This document shows positions 14,827 to 22,831 of a DNA stretch of 29,340 nucleotides, one piece after another. The position numbers and the translations under genes are program-made. The DNA is taken from assembly GCA_003164275.1 (NCBI GenBank), contig PLSY01000233.1:14632-43971 (forward strand), in the 5' to 3' direction. The DNA comes from Acidimicrobiaceae bacterium. Its GTDB lineage: Bacteria > Actinomycetota > Acidimicrobiia > Acidimicrobiales > RAAP-2. The first letter of the stretch is position 1, and each line of letters begins with the position of its first letter. The notes under the pieces were generated by a model. The model had not been told where the DNA came from and ran no database searches. It was given only the letters and a program-made list of their open reading frames with translations.

Positions 14827-15875
14827 CTGGCTTCCTCCTGGATCGACAACGCCTGCAACTGAAGAGCGTGGGTGGCCATGTCGGCCGCCGGCCCAAACCC
14901 CGGCGAATTGGCCTGAAGGAGAATGGCTCCTGGGGCGCCCAGGGCCAGCAGGGTCATTCCTGCCTGCTTGCGTACCTTCCAAGTCGGGTGGCTGAGCAAA
15001 GGCTCGACAGCGGCTGCTCCGGACCGGAAAGCGAGCTTGCCGATACCCTTGGCCGCCGACTTCACCACCGCGTCCGACGGGTCGTCAAGCAGTCCCTGCA
15101 GGGTAGGTCCCGCACTCGCTCCCCCTGTGCTGGCGAGAACGTCGGCGGCCAATGCCCGGTTGGCATGCAGAGGATCTGCGAGGAGCGCACGCGTCGGCCC
15201 ACCGAAGCGGGGGTCACCCGTTGCCGCGGCGATTTCCAGGATTCTGCCGGTAACCTGATCGCCCGCGGTTCCGAGGGTGGTGATGAGCGCCTCGGAGGCC
15301 GGAGTTCCGATCCTTATGAGTGAATCCTGGGCGGCGAAACGGCACTGGCCGTCGGCGTCCCCGAGGAGGCGGATGAGTTCGTCGATTCCTTCAGGCGTCG
15401 GGAAGACGGCACACCAGGCAGCAGCCTGGGCGCGCACGTCGGGCGAGCGGTCGGTGAGAAGGTCGTGCATGGCCGGAGACTCGGTGCCGAAGGCGGTCAG
15501 GACACGGGCGGCGTATAGACGGGTCGACCACCGGCGGCTGCGCACCCCGCGAAGGGCACGTTCGGTAACCCCGATTGACTCGCCGAGCGCCACGAGTGCA
15601 GACCGCGATGTGCCAGTGACCGACGGTGCCAGATCCAGCATGACGCTCACGATGTAGTGCTCGGAGAATCGGCCGAGCTTCGGAAACACCTCCCCCGGCT
15701 CCTGTCCACCGCCGGACAGTGAGGCGATGATGGCACGCCGGGCCTCTCCGAGAGTCGGCTCGATTCGGATACGGTGCGCCCTCATCAGGCTGCTGACCCA
15801 GACGGTCAAGAGCACTGCGGCGATCGCAGAGACGATGGCCACCAGCATGATCTCGATCAGATCGGCCGCGTTCAT
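14823..15875 (-). CDS. Membrane-anchored HEAT-repeat protein
   Basis: A 350-residue protein with one N-terminal membrane helix (about 7-30, 'IEIMLVAIVSAIAAVLLTVWVSSL') followed by a basic turn and a long alpha-helical solenoid. HEAT-type repeats are visible from about 100 to 310, for example 'TRLYAARVLTAFGTESPAMHDLLTDRSPDVRAQAAAWCA', 'DGQCRFAAQDSLIRIG', 'NRALAADVLASTG' and 'TWKVRKQAGMTLLALG'. Such repeats mediate protein-protein contacts, so a scaffold or adaptor between the signalling protein and the synthase is a reasonable guess. The basic residues after the helix put the solenoid in the cytoplasm. It overlaps both neighbours by 4 bases (ATGA), so the three proteins are likely made in step. 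Confidence 0.86.
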   Translation of the reverse strand: MNAADLIEIMLVAIVSAIAAVLLTVWVSSLMRAHRIRIEPTLGEARRAIIASLSGGGQEPGEVFPKLGRFSEHYIVSVMLDLAPSVTGTSRSALVALGESIGVTERALRGVRSRRWSTRLYAARVLTAFGTESPAMHDLLTDRSPDVRAQAAAWCAVFPTPEGIDELIRLLGDADGQCRFAAQDSLIRIGTPASEALITTLGTAGDQVTGRILEIAAATGDPRFGGPTRALLADPLHANRALAADVLASTGGASAGPTLQGLLDDPSDAVVKSAAKGIGKLAFRSGAAAVEPLLSHPTWKVRKQAGMTLLALGAPGAILLQANSPGFGPAADMATHALQLQALSIQEEAR

Positions 15876-17893
15876 GCCCCTGCTCCAGCTTGCATCTGGT
15901 CTAGCCGGGCGAGCAGAACAGGGATGCTGAACGGCTTGGTGATGTGTTCGGTTGCCCCGAGTCCGATGGCACGGAGCGTCTCGCCCTCGCTGGAGCGCGC
16001 TGTCAACATAATGACGCGGGTTTCGTCCGTGACGCCTTCGCTGCGAAGCACGTGGAGTACTCCGAACCCGTCGAGGCTCGGCAGACCCACGTCCAGGAGG
16101 ATCACCTTGGCCGCTACTCCGCCCTGGCTCAGCGCCGTCGCGGCTTCCGCTCCATCGCTAAAGCGCAGGTAGCTATACCGGCGGAGTTCCAGCGCGTGTT
16201 CGATCACGTCTGCGATCGCATCATCGTCATCGACGAGCACGACGTCGACGACATCTGACCGCTGCTGGCCGGGTCGCGCTCCGGACACCACGATGCCGTG
16301 TTCCGGATGCGAAGCGCGCCCAAGCGCTGTCTCACTGGTTCGCTTCAAGGACGCCAGATTCAAACCATCGACTGGAGCAGAGGCGATCCCGGCGCTGAAG
16401 GTGTAGTGGACCACCTCACCCGAAGTGGTCGCAACTCCTTCGGAGGTGAGCGCGGCCAGCACGTCGCCGATCCGTTCAGAGGCGTGCACGCCGGACGAAC
16501 CGGTGAGGCCCACCGCGAATGTATCCTCGGCCCACCGGCCGACGAAGTCCCCGCCTTGGAATGAGGCAAGGAGCCGAGTCCCGAGGCGGCGCAACACGGC
16601 GTTGCCGACGGCCGTGCCTTCAGTGGCGCGGATCTGCTCGAGATGGTCGATGGCGACGAGGGCCAGCGCGAACGGTTCGCCGTTGTTCCGCGCAGTCCTG
16701 AACTGCCGGTCGAGCGACTCCTCGGAGGCCGACCGGTTGCACGTGCCGGCAACAGGGTCGGTGTCGCCTCGGGCTTCCGAGAGCTTCCAGGTACACGCAA
16801 GATGATGGAGTCGAACTCCGAGATCGTGAGAGGACATCCCGACCGACAGGTAGTCGTTCGCCCCGGCGGCAAATGACTCGTCCAACTGGTTCCTAACCCG
16901 TCTACCCATGATCACCACCGGCAGACGATGCCAATGTGGGTGAGCCCGGATCACCCGGCACAGATCGGGTCCACTGAGCTCTGACCCCGAATATCCGACA
17001 ACGACCATGTCTGCACCCTGTTCTTCGAGAGCGTCCCACAGCTCCTCCCCGCTGCTGCGGACATCGAGCTGAACATCGAAATCGGCGAACGCTCTTTCCA
17101 AGACATCCTCGAGCACGTCGTTGAGGTTGAGGGCAAGGACGACGCACGGTGCCGACTGCTTCCGCCGTACGGACTCCATCAGGAAGGAGATCATCTGAGC
17201 TGGGCCTTGCGCTCGGGCAACGATGCCCGATGCTCCTGCCCTCGCGTACGGCGCCCGGTCTTCGAACGTGTCATGCTCCGTGAGGACGACGACCGCTGTC
17301 TCATTGGACGCCGCCGCTATCGAAGCCAGCAGGTCTGTCCTAGTCCAAGAACCCGGGAGTGACTCGTCAAAGATGACTGCGGACCGCCCCGTGGCCGCGA
17401 TGTTCAACGTTGAGGTCCGAGGGCTTGAGACGACGGACAGGCCGACGGCCGCCGCCTCCACGGTCAGACGAGAGATGAGCTCCACGTCGGTCGAGATGAC
17501 CAGCACCGATGCGCAGAAGTCAGCCGGCGCGCTCCCAGATGTTGCCCCGTCTACAGCCTTCAGCGTGGCTAGAGGCTCCTCTCTCACCGACGACCGAAGC
17601 GCGATCACCGCTTCAGCGAGTAGCTCGACGTTAAGTTCTGGCTCTCGAAGCAAGTACTCCACTTCAAGAGCAGCCCGGCTACCCGCATCGAATCCGAAGA
17701 TTCCGAGGGAACCGGCCAGCTTGTGGGCCGCACCGGCGGCAGCGGCAATAGCCTCACGGTCAACGATTGACCGGATCGCGTTGGCTGTCGTCACCTCGAT
17801 CAGGGAGATCCGATCGAGACTGGCCTGACGGTGACGTTGCCAGAGCATGGGGAGCACAGGTTCGACCGACACCTCTACTTGGCCCACCGTCAT
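15872..17893 (-). CDS. Multidomain signalling protein Hpt-REC-REC-GGDEF(degenerate)-REC
   Basis: 673 residues. There is an N-terminal Hpt domain (about 14-105) with the phosphorylatable His57 in AHKLAGSLGIFG. Two receiver-like domains follow (about 127-245 and 247-370). The second lacks the acceptor Asp (VVVGYSG); the first keeps an Asp in VIFDESLPG but lacks the usual acidic pair and Lys. A GGDEF-fold domain covers about 380-545 ('DPVAGTCNR...GDFVGRWAEDTFAVGL'), in which the signature GG(D/E)EF is replaced by AEDTF, so cyclic-di-GMP synthesis is not expected. The C-terminal receiver (549-670) is intact: acidic cluster 555-558, Asp601 (ILLDVGLP) and Lys653 (ITKPF). It overlaps the HEAT gene by 4 bases. 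It probably works as a phosphorelay hub controlling the downstream polysaccharide synthase (inference). Confidence 0.87.
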   Translation of the reverse strand: MTVGQVEVSVEPVLPMLWQRHRQASLDRISLIEVTTANAIRSIVDREAIAAAAGAAHKLAGSLGIFGFDAGSRAALEVEYLLREPELNVELLAEAVIALRSSVREEPLATLKAVDGATSGSAPADFCASVLVISTDVELISRLTVEAAAVGLSVVSSPRTSTLNIAATGRSAVIFDESLPGSWTRTDLLASIAAASNETAVVVLTEHDTFEDRAPYARAGASGIVARAQGPAQMISFLMESVRRKQSAPCVVLALNLNDVLEDVLERAFADFDVQLDVRSSGEELWDALEEQGADMVVVGYSGSELSGPDLCRVIRAHPHWHRLPVVIMGRRVRNQLDESFAAGANDYLSVGMSSHDLGVRLHHLACTWKLSEARGDTDPVAGTCNRSASEESLDRQFRTARNNGEPFALALVAIDHLEQIRATEGTAVGNAVLRRLGTRLLASFQGGDFVGRWAEDTFAVGLTGSSGVHASERIGDVLAALTSEGVATTSGEVVHYTFSAGIASAPVDGLNLASLKRTSETALGRASHPEHGIVVSGARPGQQRSDVVDVVLVDDDDAIADVIEHALELRRYSYLRFSDGAEAATALSQGGVAAKVILLDVGLPSLDGFGVLHVLRSEGVTDETRVIMLTARSSEGETLRAIGLGATEHITKPFSIPVLLARLDQMQAGAGA

Positions 17894-18063
17894 GACGGAC
17901 CAGCGATCACGTGTCCGGGTTCGGAATCAATTGCCACGAAGAGGTGGTCCATGTGGCCCGGATCCAACTCCAATGCAGCGAGCGTATCGTGAGAACTGTG
18001 CATCAGGTCCTGGCACACAAACCGATGCATATTGCCTTCGTATCGGCTATCAATGAGGCTCAT
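17890..18063 (-). CDS. Possible small protein translationally coupled to the Hpt-REC gene
   Basis: A 57-codon frame starting with ATG at 18063 (MSLIDSRYEGNMHRF) and ending ELDPGHMDHLFVAIDSEPGHVIAGPS. Its TGA overlaps the ATG of the multidomain signalling gene by 4 bases (ATGA), the same junction seen twice further down this operon. GGA lies about 7 bases before the ATG. No domain is recognised. The frame stays open upstream to 18219, but that part has low complexity. The overlap is the main support; base composition is mixed, so this could be chance. Confidence 0.35.
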   Translation of the reverse strand: MSLIDSRYEGNMHRFVCQDLMHSSHDTLAALELDPGHMDHLFVAIDSEPGHVIAGPS

Positions 18064-19025
18064 TTTGCAATCCAATCTCTCGGAGGCAGGTGTAAACTGC
18101 ATCGCTGAAGTTGTTGTTTCATGCTCATCACACCAGGTTGCAGAAGACTCCGTCGTTTGAGACTCTCTCGCGTCATACGAAGTTCTGTTTTGATGGAGTG
18201 CTGATCTGTTCTGCATCAATAGCTTCGACTGAGTGGATCGCCATACTGAGTAATGCTGGACCTAAACCTTCTGGGGGTTTGCCCTTGCCGCTGCGGAGGC
18301 TGGAAGGCCACGGCGAACCTCGGTATGGCAGCTTCGATTGAGGAGGGGGAGCTTCTAACTTACTTCAGCTCAGCAACATTGAGACGGTAAAAGCTAGGCA
18401 TTTCGGTGAAACGATTCAGGGCAAGAGAGACCCACTTGGTTTGTGGAAGCGAACTGAAGACATTGATTTACCTGAACAAGACAGGTCGGAATTCTGACGG
18501 GTGTCCGGACTCTGCTCCTGCAATGGATCCGGTGACATGCTCGTGGGGCCTCATAAGGAATGTGGCCCCGGATTCAGAAACGTCTATCCCCTAGAACAGG
18601 AAAAGACTGGCAGAACATTCGGACTCTGACTCTGTCGAGATCGTCGGACCGCCCGGCCATGCGAATGTCGCAACCGGGTTGGATTGGCTCAGCACGGCCC
18701 GTGGACCGAAACCCTCGTCATCGTTTGCAGGCTCCGCTTGGGCTCTAACAGAGGCGCCACGATGGCCGTGATCGGACTCACGCCTTCGGCGGCATCCAAC
18801 CGGGGAGTAGGACGCGAGTCCGAGAGGACCGTGTGCTGGCCCACTTGGCCGTCAACATTTCGCCTGTTCTCGGACCGAACCTTGTGGTCAAAGTGTTGAG
18901 GAGCGAGTCCATAGTGCGATGGACCTCCGAACCCGAAGGTGCACATCGGGGTTGCGAGTCAAATCAACTATCGATCTGGCCAGTTGGTTCATCGTTCGTC
19001 ATGGACGAGCACTTCTAGACTTCGG
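18064..19025. other. Long stretch without an intact gene, visibly more AT-rich
   Basis: About 960 bases between the exporter stop and the signalling operon, both on the minus strand. It is more AT-rich than the flanking genes and holds only short frames. It must contain the promoter of the Hpt-REC/HEAT/GT2 operon, but no good -35/-10 pair stands out. Near 18833-18900 on the plus strand a translated stretch resembles an EAL-domain motif, possibly a decayed gene (see findings). Confidence 0.5.
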
Positions 19026-20558
19026 TCAGATCACTTCGGCGATCACCGTCTCAGCGATCGGCTCAAGAGACTCCGCGCCTCCTTGCCACTTCTCGTGGCC
19101 CTCGGGGTTCTTAAGGAGGATGAACCCGACAACGATCCCTAGGACCACGCTGCCGAGAGCGATGCCAAAGGCGAGCCGATACCCACCATCCAGGGCGTCG
19201 GTTATCGAATGACCAGCGGCCAGGAGGGACGAGGTACGGCTGGTGGCGACCACACCGAGGACGGCAACCGAGAGTGCGGCGGCGACTTGTTGTGAGACAT
19301 TGACGATTCCCGAGCCGATGCCGGCATCCTTGGTCGGGACGTGGGCCACGGCCATTGTCAGCAATGGAGTGAAGGCCATCGCCGCACCCATACCCACAAG
19401 GAGCACGGCCACGAAGAGGAGCGGGAGGTAGGCCGTATCGGGGCCTGAGAATATGAGCAGCATCAGGCCCCCTGCCAGAATTACCAGTCCTAGCAGCGCA
19501 GTGAACTTGGCTCCAAGCCTACCCATGATCCGCGCTGTGATGCCGGAAGACATCACGGCCACGGAAAGGGTCTGCGGCAAGAAGGCGAGTCCGGTGCGAA
19601 TGGGGTCGTAGCCGAGTACGTGCTGGACATAGAGGACCCCGATGAAGAATGTACTGAACATGCCGACGACCATCAGTCCTCTGACGAGACTCGAGGACAG
19701 GAGGCCCGGAGATCGCATCACCCGAATGGGCATCATCGGATTGGCCAGCCTGCTCTCGAGCAACAAGAAACCGGCAAGGACGACGATGGCGGCTGCACCA
19801 AAGCCCAACGTATGAGCGGATCCCCAGCCATATTGACTCGAGCTCACGATGGCGTAGACCACCAGCATCAATCCCGTCGTGCTCAGGACCGCGCCGCCGA
19901 TGTCTAATCCAGCGCGCATCCCGATCCCTGCGTTCTCCTCGATCAGCGCAGCTCCGGCAATGAAGGTGACGATACCGATCGGGATATTGATGAAGAAGAT
20001 CCAATGCCAGCTGAGGGATTGCGTCACGTACCCACCGATGAGAAGGCCGAGCGACCCACCACCGACGGCGACGATGATGTACGAGCTCATCGCCTTGGCC
20101 CGTTCGGCGGGCTGTGGGAAGTCGGCGACGATAATGGCCAGGATCACCGAGGAGGACAGGGCGGCACCGAGACCTTGAACGAACCGTGCCCCAATCAGCA
20201 GGCCCTGGCTGTCGGCGACACCACACGCAACCGAGGCCGCAGTGAACAGGGCCACGCCGACCAGGAAGACCTTCTTGCGGCCGAGGAGGTCACCGATCCG
20301 TCCAGCCAGCAGGAGCGTGCCGGCAAAGGTAATCAGGTACGCGTCGATCACCCATGCCAGTGAGGCCTGCGAGAAGTGCAGGTCCCGCTGAATGGTGGGC
20401 AGAGCCACGTTCACGATCGTCTGGTCCAAGAGGTTCATCAACATTGCGAAGCAGACGACGATCAGGGAGATCCAACGGCGATGCTGATGCAGCGAGTTAC
20501 GAAGTGAAGTCGGGATGGGAGGGCTCCTCAGAAGTTTCCGGTGGTGTCTCTGATTCAC
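19026..20558 (-). CDS. MFS drug exporter, DHA2 (EmrB/QacA) family, 14 membrane segments
   Basis: 510 residues and very hydrophobic, as expected for a 14-segment DHA2 proton antiporter. Motif D1 'LLDQTIVNVALPTIQRDL' lies in the first membrane segment and motif A 'GRIGDLLGRKKVFLVG' after the second. The segment-5 antiporter motif C appears as 'GGGSLGLLIGGYV', with Leu where Pro is usual. Family members export lipophilic drugs and cations from the cytoplasmic membrane. The GTG at 20558 is 6 bases after a TATCAA -10 box and no other start sits near the first membrane segment, so a leaderless GTG start is proposed. It diverges from a MarR gene, and a palindrome lies within its promoter. It probably confers inducible efflux under MarR control. 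Confidence 0.9.
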   Translation of the reverse strand: MNQRHHRKLLRSPPIPTSLRNSLHQHRRWISLIVVCFAMLMNLLDQTIVNVALPTIQRDLHFSQASLAWVIDAYLITFAGTLLLAGRIGDLLGRKKVFLVGVALFTAASVACGVADSQGLLIGARFVQGLGAALSSSVILAIIVADFPQPAERAKAMSSYIIVAVGGGSLGLLIGGYVTQSLSWHWIFFINIPIGIVTFIAGAALIEENAGIGMRAGLDIGGAVLSTTGLMLVVYAIVSSSQYGWGSAHTLGFGAAAIVVLAGFLLLESRLANPMMPIRVMRSPGLLSSSLVRGLMVVGMFSTFFIGVLYVQHVLGYDPIRTGLAFLPQTLSVAVMSSGITARIMGRLGAKFTALLGLVILAGGLMLLIFSGPDTAYLPLLFVAVLLVGMGAAMAFTPLLTMAVAHVPTKDAGIGSGIVNVSQQVAAALSVAVLGVVATSRTSSLLAAGHSITDALDGGYRLAFGIALGSVVLGIVVGFILLKNPEGHEKWQGGAESLEPIAETVIAEVI

Positions 20559-20564
20559 CAGACA

Positions 20565-20593
20565 TTGATAGTCACTAATATAGTGAGTGTCAA
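20565..20593 (-). promoter_or_regulatory. Exporter promoter, leaderless type
   Basis: On the minus strand TTGACA (20588-20593), a 17-base spacer and TATCAA (20565-20570) are followed 6 bases later by the GTG start codon of the exporter. The perfect -35 box and ideal spacing make this one of the strongest promoter matches in the window. Confidence 0.62.
20572..20586. promoter_or_regulatory. MarR operator-like palindrome in the exporter promoter
   Basis: TCACTA and TAGTGA are separated by 3 bases (ATA). The dyad fills the spacer between -35 and -10 of the exporter promoter. Binding by the adjacent MarR protein here would block the exporter (inference). Confidence 0.6.
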
Positions 20594-20628
20594 CTTATGG
20601 GGACCGTATCGGTTTTAGTGCAATCGGG

Positions 20629-20634
20629 TATACT
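20629..20634 (+). promoter_or_regulatory. -10 box of the MarR gene
   Basis: TATACT differs from TATAAT at one base and ends 7 bases before the ATG at 20642, suggesting a leaderless transcript. No good -35 hexamer is seen. This position decides the MarR start. Confidence 0.5.
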
Positions 20635-20641
20635 GACGGCC

Positions 20642-21076
20642 ATGTCGACGAACCGGACGCCGGGAGTGACGGTGCTGTTGACCCAGCTCTCCCGAGTCGT
20701 CTACCGCCGGACGCCCGAAGAATTGCTGGGGATGCGCATGAAAGAGTTCGCCATGCTCGCTCACCTTCGCGAACACAGCCCCATTCCCCAACAAGAGTTG
20801 AGCGAGATGCTGTGCATTGATGCCAACAACCTCGTGCTCCTGCTCAACGAGCTCGAGTCGAAGGAGTTTGCTTTCCGCCGCCGTGATCCCACCGACCGAC
20901 GTCGACACCTCGTCGAGATCACAGATGAGGGATTGCGTGCTTTTGAAAATGCCGAAAAGGGGATCGAGAGCGTCGAAGAGGACGTGCTCGCCTTACTCTC
21001 TGCCCAGGAGCGGGTCGAGCTGCAGGTGCTGCTTTCAAAAGCGCTGCAAGCGATACCCCCTACGCCCACACCGTGA
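20642..21076 (+). CDS. MarR-family transcriptional regulator
   Basis: A 144-residue winged-helix protein. The recognition region is 'LREHSPIPQQELSEMLCIDANNLVLLLNELESKEFAFRRRDPTDRRRHLVEITDEG', including the family's DxRxxx wing (DPTDRRRHLV). Flanking helices form the dimer interface ('SVEEDVLALLSAQERVELQVLLSKAL'). MarR proteins repress a neighbouring gene and release DNA when bound by phenolic or other small ligands. An ATG at 20597 would add 15 residues, but it lies upstream of the TATACT box, so the ATG at 20642 is chosen. Divergent arrangement with a DHA2 exporter and a palindrome between them makes the exporter the likely target. Confidence 0.88.
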   Translation: MSTNRTPGVTVLLTQLSRVVYRRTPEELLGMRMKEFAMLAHLREHSPIPQQELSEMLCIDANNLVLLLNELESKEFAFRRRDPTDRRRHLVEITDEGLRAFENAEKGIESVEEDVLALLSAQERVELQVLLSKALQAIPPTPTP

Positions 21077-21431
21077 TACGCCGATCGTACGCCTGTTGGG
21101 CTTCCCTTCTCCCGTTGGATCGGTAAAAGCTCAAAGCCTGTTTGCCTTCAGATGGATGTGCCAATGCCGGATGGCACAGGCCGGACGCCGCAACGACTAG
21201 ATCGATGAGGCGTCGTTGTTCGCCAACCGTCGATCGGCGACCCTTCGGCGTCAGTCGCCAACTGCAGTTCGACCGAGTCCCACGAGGACCAACCCCCGGA
21301 TTCTAAAGGGCCTCCTCCTCTCTGGTGACAGTTGACACTGACCGATACTTGGGTATGGGGCGCCGCCTTCCTGAGGGAGCTACTCCAGATGAATCCCCTC
21401 AACAGCCCTACGCGCCGACGACGGGAGCACA
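21077..21431. other. Spacer with a possible promoter, no gene recognised
   Basis: About 355 bases after the MarR gene. On the plus strand TTGACA (21332-21337) and TATGGG (21354-21359) are 16 bases apart and could drive the REC-Hpt gene. Reading frames on both strands look like chance. Confidence 0.4.
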
Positions 21432-21587
21432 ATGACCAATCAGGGCCGCTGTTCGTGTTTTATCTCCTTCCAACACTCGGTTCGTGTGATTGAGGCAGGG
21501 CTACTCAACTGGGTCTCGACGGTACCGTCCAGGCGGGTGATGACTGAGTCCGGGTCCGAAGCAAACGAGATCGACGGGACCTCGTGA
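21432..21587 (+). CDS. Possible 51-residue protein or leader peptide coupled to REC-Hpt gene
   Basis: ATG at 21432 is preceded by GGGAG 4 bases upstream, and the frame runs 51 codons (MTNQGRCSCFISFQHSVRV...) to a TGA at 21585-21587. That stop overlaps the GTG at 21584, one of the two possible starts of the REC-Hpt protein, as GTGA. No domain is recognised. It may be a leader peptide, a small protein or a chance frame; the ribosome site and the overlap are the only support. Confidence 0.33.
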   Translation: MTNQGRCSCFISFQHSVRVIEAGLLNWVSTVPSRRVMTESGSEANEIDGTS

Positions 21588-22459
21588 GCATGACCACCGT
21601 CAGCGTTGCCTCTAGCCGCAAGAGCGCCGCCAACTGTCGGGTGCTCGTCGTCGAAGACGACGTGATCTGTCGGGAGGTCCTGCTGTTCATGCTGGACCAA
21701 CTCGGCTACTACGCAGAGGTAGCCAGAGATGGCCTGGAGGCCGTCTCGACAACGCGCTCCCAGTTGTTCGACGTGATCCTGATGGATGTCCAGATGCCCC
21801 GAATGAATGGGATGGAAGCCACCCAGCTGATCCGGGCCGAATTGGACCTCGCGGACCAACCAACCATCATCGCCATGTCCGCAGATACGACGCCCCGATG
21901 CCAGCAGAACTGTCTGCTAGCCGGGATGGACGGGCACATCGGCAAGCCGGTACGGATTGAAGACCTCGACACCGCCCTGGGCTTCGTCTTCCAGCGACAT
22001 GGGAAGCCTGAGGTACGCCATCCTTGTAGTCAGGACGGCCCCCCGGCCGATGCTGCCGTCGCCGCCGCTGTCTACGATGCCCACGTGCTCGAGTCGCTGC
22101 TCCTCGATCTCGGTGGTGATGGCGCCATGGGTGCCGACCTCATCGAATGGTTCATCCTCGACTGCGGGAAGCGACTGACGGCAATCGTCGCGGCCGGGCA
22201 CGCTGCCGATCCCGAGGCGCTTGCTTTCCAGGCCCATGCCATCAGGTCAGCCAGTGCGACCATCGGTCTCCTGGCCCTGTCCGAGGTGGCTGGCGAGATC
22301 GAATCGGCAGCTAAAGCGGCGCCGGCCGAGGTCGATGTCGCCTGGGCCGCGTCGCTCCTGGCTGCCGAGTGCCACCGGGCCACCAAGGCGCTCAATGCCA
22401 ACCTGCCCGCCGACGTCGAAGAACAGGACGCCAAACCTGGTATCGAACATCTGTGGTGA
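21584..22459 (+). CDS. Response regulator REC-Hpt phosphorelay protein
   Basis: About 291 residues. The N-terminal receiver (about 18-135) is intact: Glu24-Asp25-Asp26 (VVEDD), acceptor Asp68 (ILMDVQMPRMNG), Ser99 and Lys121 (GKPVR). The C-terminal Hpt domain (about 163-275) has His218 in QAHAIRSASATIGL, matching the canonical 'AHtLKGsaanlG'. There is no output domain, so it should pass phosphoryl groups between kinases and other receivers, or hold phosphate from a hybrid kinase. The start is either GTG 21584 or ATG 21590; the latter loses two residues. It converges with the hybrid histidine kinase gene about 370 bases away, a likely partner. The receiver resembles the last receiver of that kinase (DIQMPELNG vs DVQMPRMNG). 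Confidence 0.88.
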   Translation: MSMTTVSVASSRKSAANCRVLVVEDDVICREVLLFMLDQLGYYAEVARDGLEAVSTTRSQLFDVILMDVQMPRMNGMEATQLIRAELDLADQPTIIAMSADTTPRCQQNCLLAGMDGHIGKPVRIEDLDTALGFVFQRHGKPEVRHPCSQDGPPADAAVAAAVYDAHVLESLLLDLGGDGAMGADLIEWFILDCGKRLTAIVAAGHAADPEALAFQAHAIRSASATIGLLALSEVAGEIESAAKAAPAEVDVAWAASLLAAECHRATKALNANLPADVEEQDAKPGIEHLW

Positions 22460-22831
22460 TCGTCCTGACCAAGTGAGCGGGGGCCGGCGGCCGGTTCTGC
22501 CCTCGCTGCTCATGGCGACAGGCGTAGCTTCAGTCGAAACGTCCCCCGGGGGCGCTGGCGTCGTAGCAGATCGTGCTTCCTGGGGCCTCACTGATGCGGC
22601 GACATGGGGCCGACCCACGCCGGAGCCGCCCACTGGTCAGCCGCTTTCCCACGCACGAACGGATCGAAGACCCGCTCCCGCAGTTCGGCACATACCCCGT
22701 CCCTAGTGTCGGACCCGCCGACGATCACATGCTCACCACTGATCTGTACAGTCAGGCGACGTCAGACACCACATCGGACGCGGCAGGTGGTTTTTGACCA
22801 TGGCGAGCCGGCATCTTCATCGATCTCACTT
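22460..22831. other. Spacer between convergent REC-Hpt and hybrid kinase genes
   Basis: About 370 bases with no recognised gene. It includes a CCCCCGGGGG palindrome near 22543-22552 and a weak terminator-like hairpin near 22768-22795. Confidence 0.5.
22768..22795 (+). terminator. Weak terminator-like hairpin
   Basis: ACCAC (22768-22772) pairs with GTGGT (22887-like spacing, at 22787-22791) around a 14-base loop, followed by a run of T's to 22795 on the plus strand. The stem is only 5 bp, so this is a weak candidate for ending the REC-Hpt transcript. Confidence 0.3.

Noticed and set aside
21148..21432. 94-codon minus-strand frame after the MarR gene
   Set aside because: No ribosome site or motif, and its translation is not protein-like. 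The region looks like a spacer with a possible promoter.
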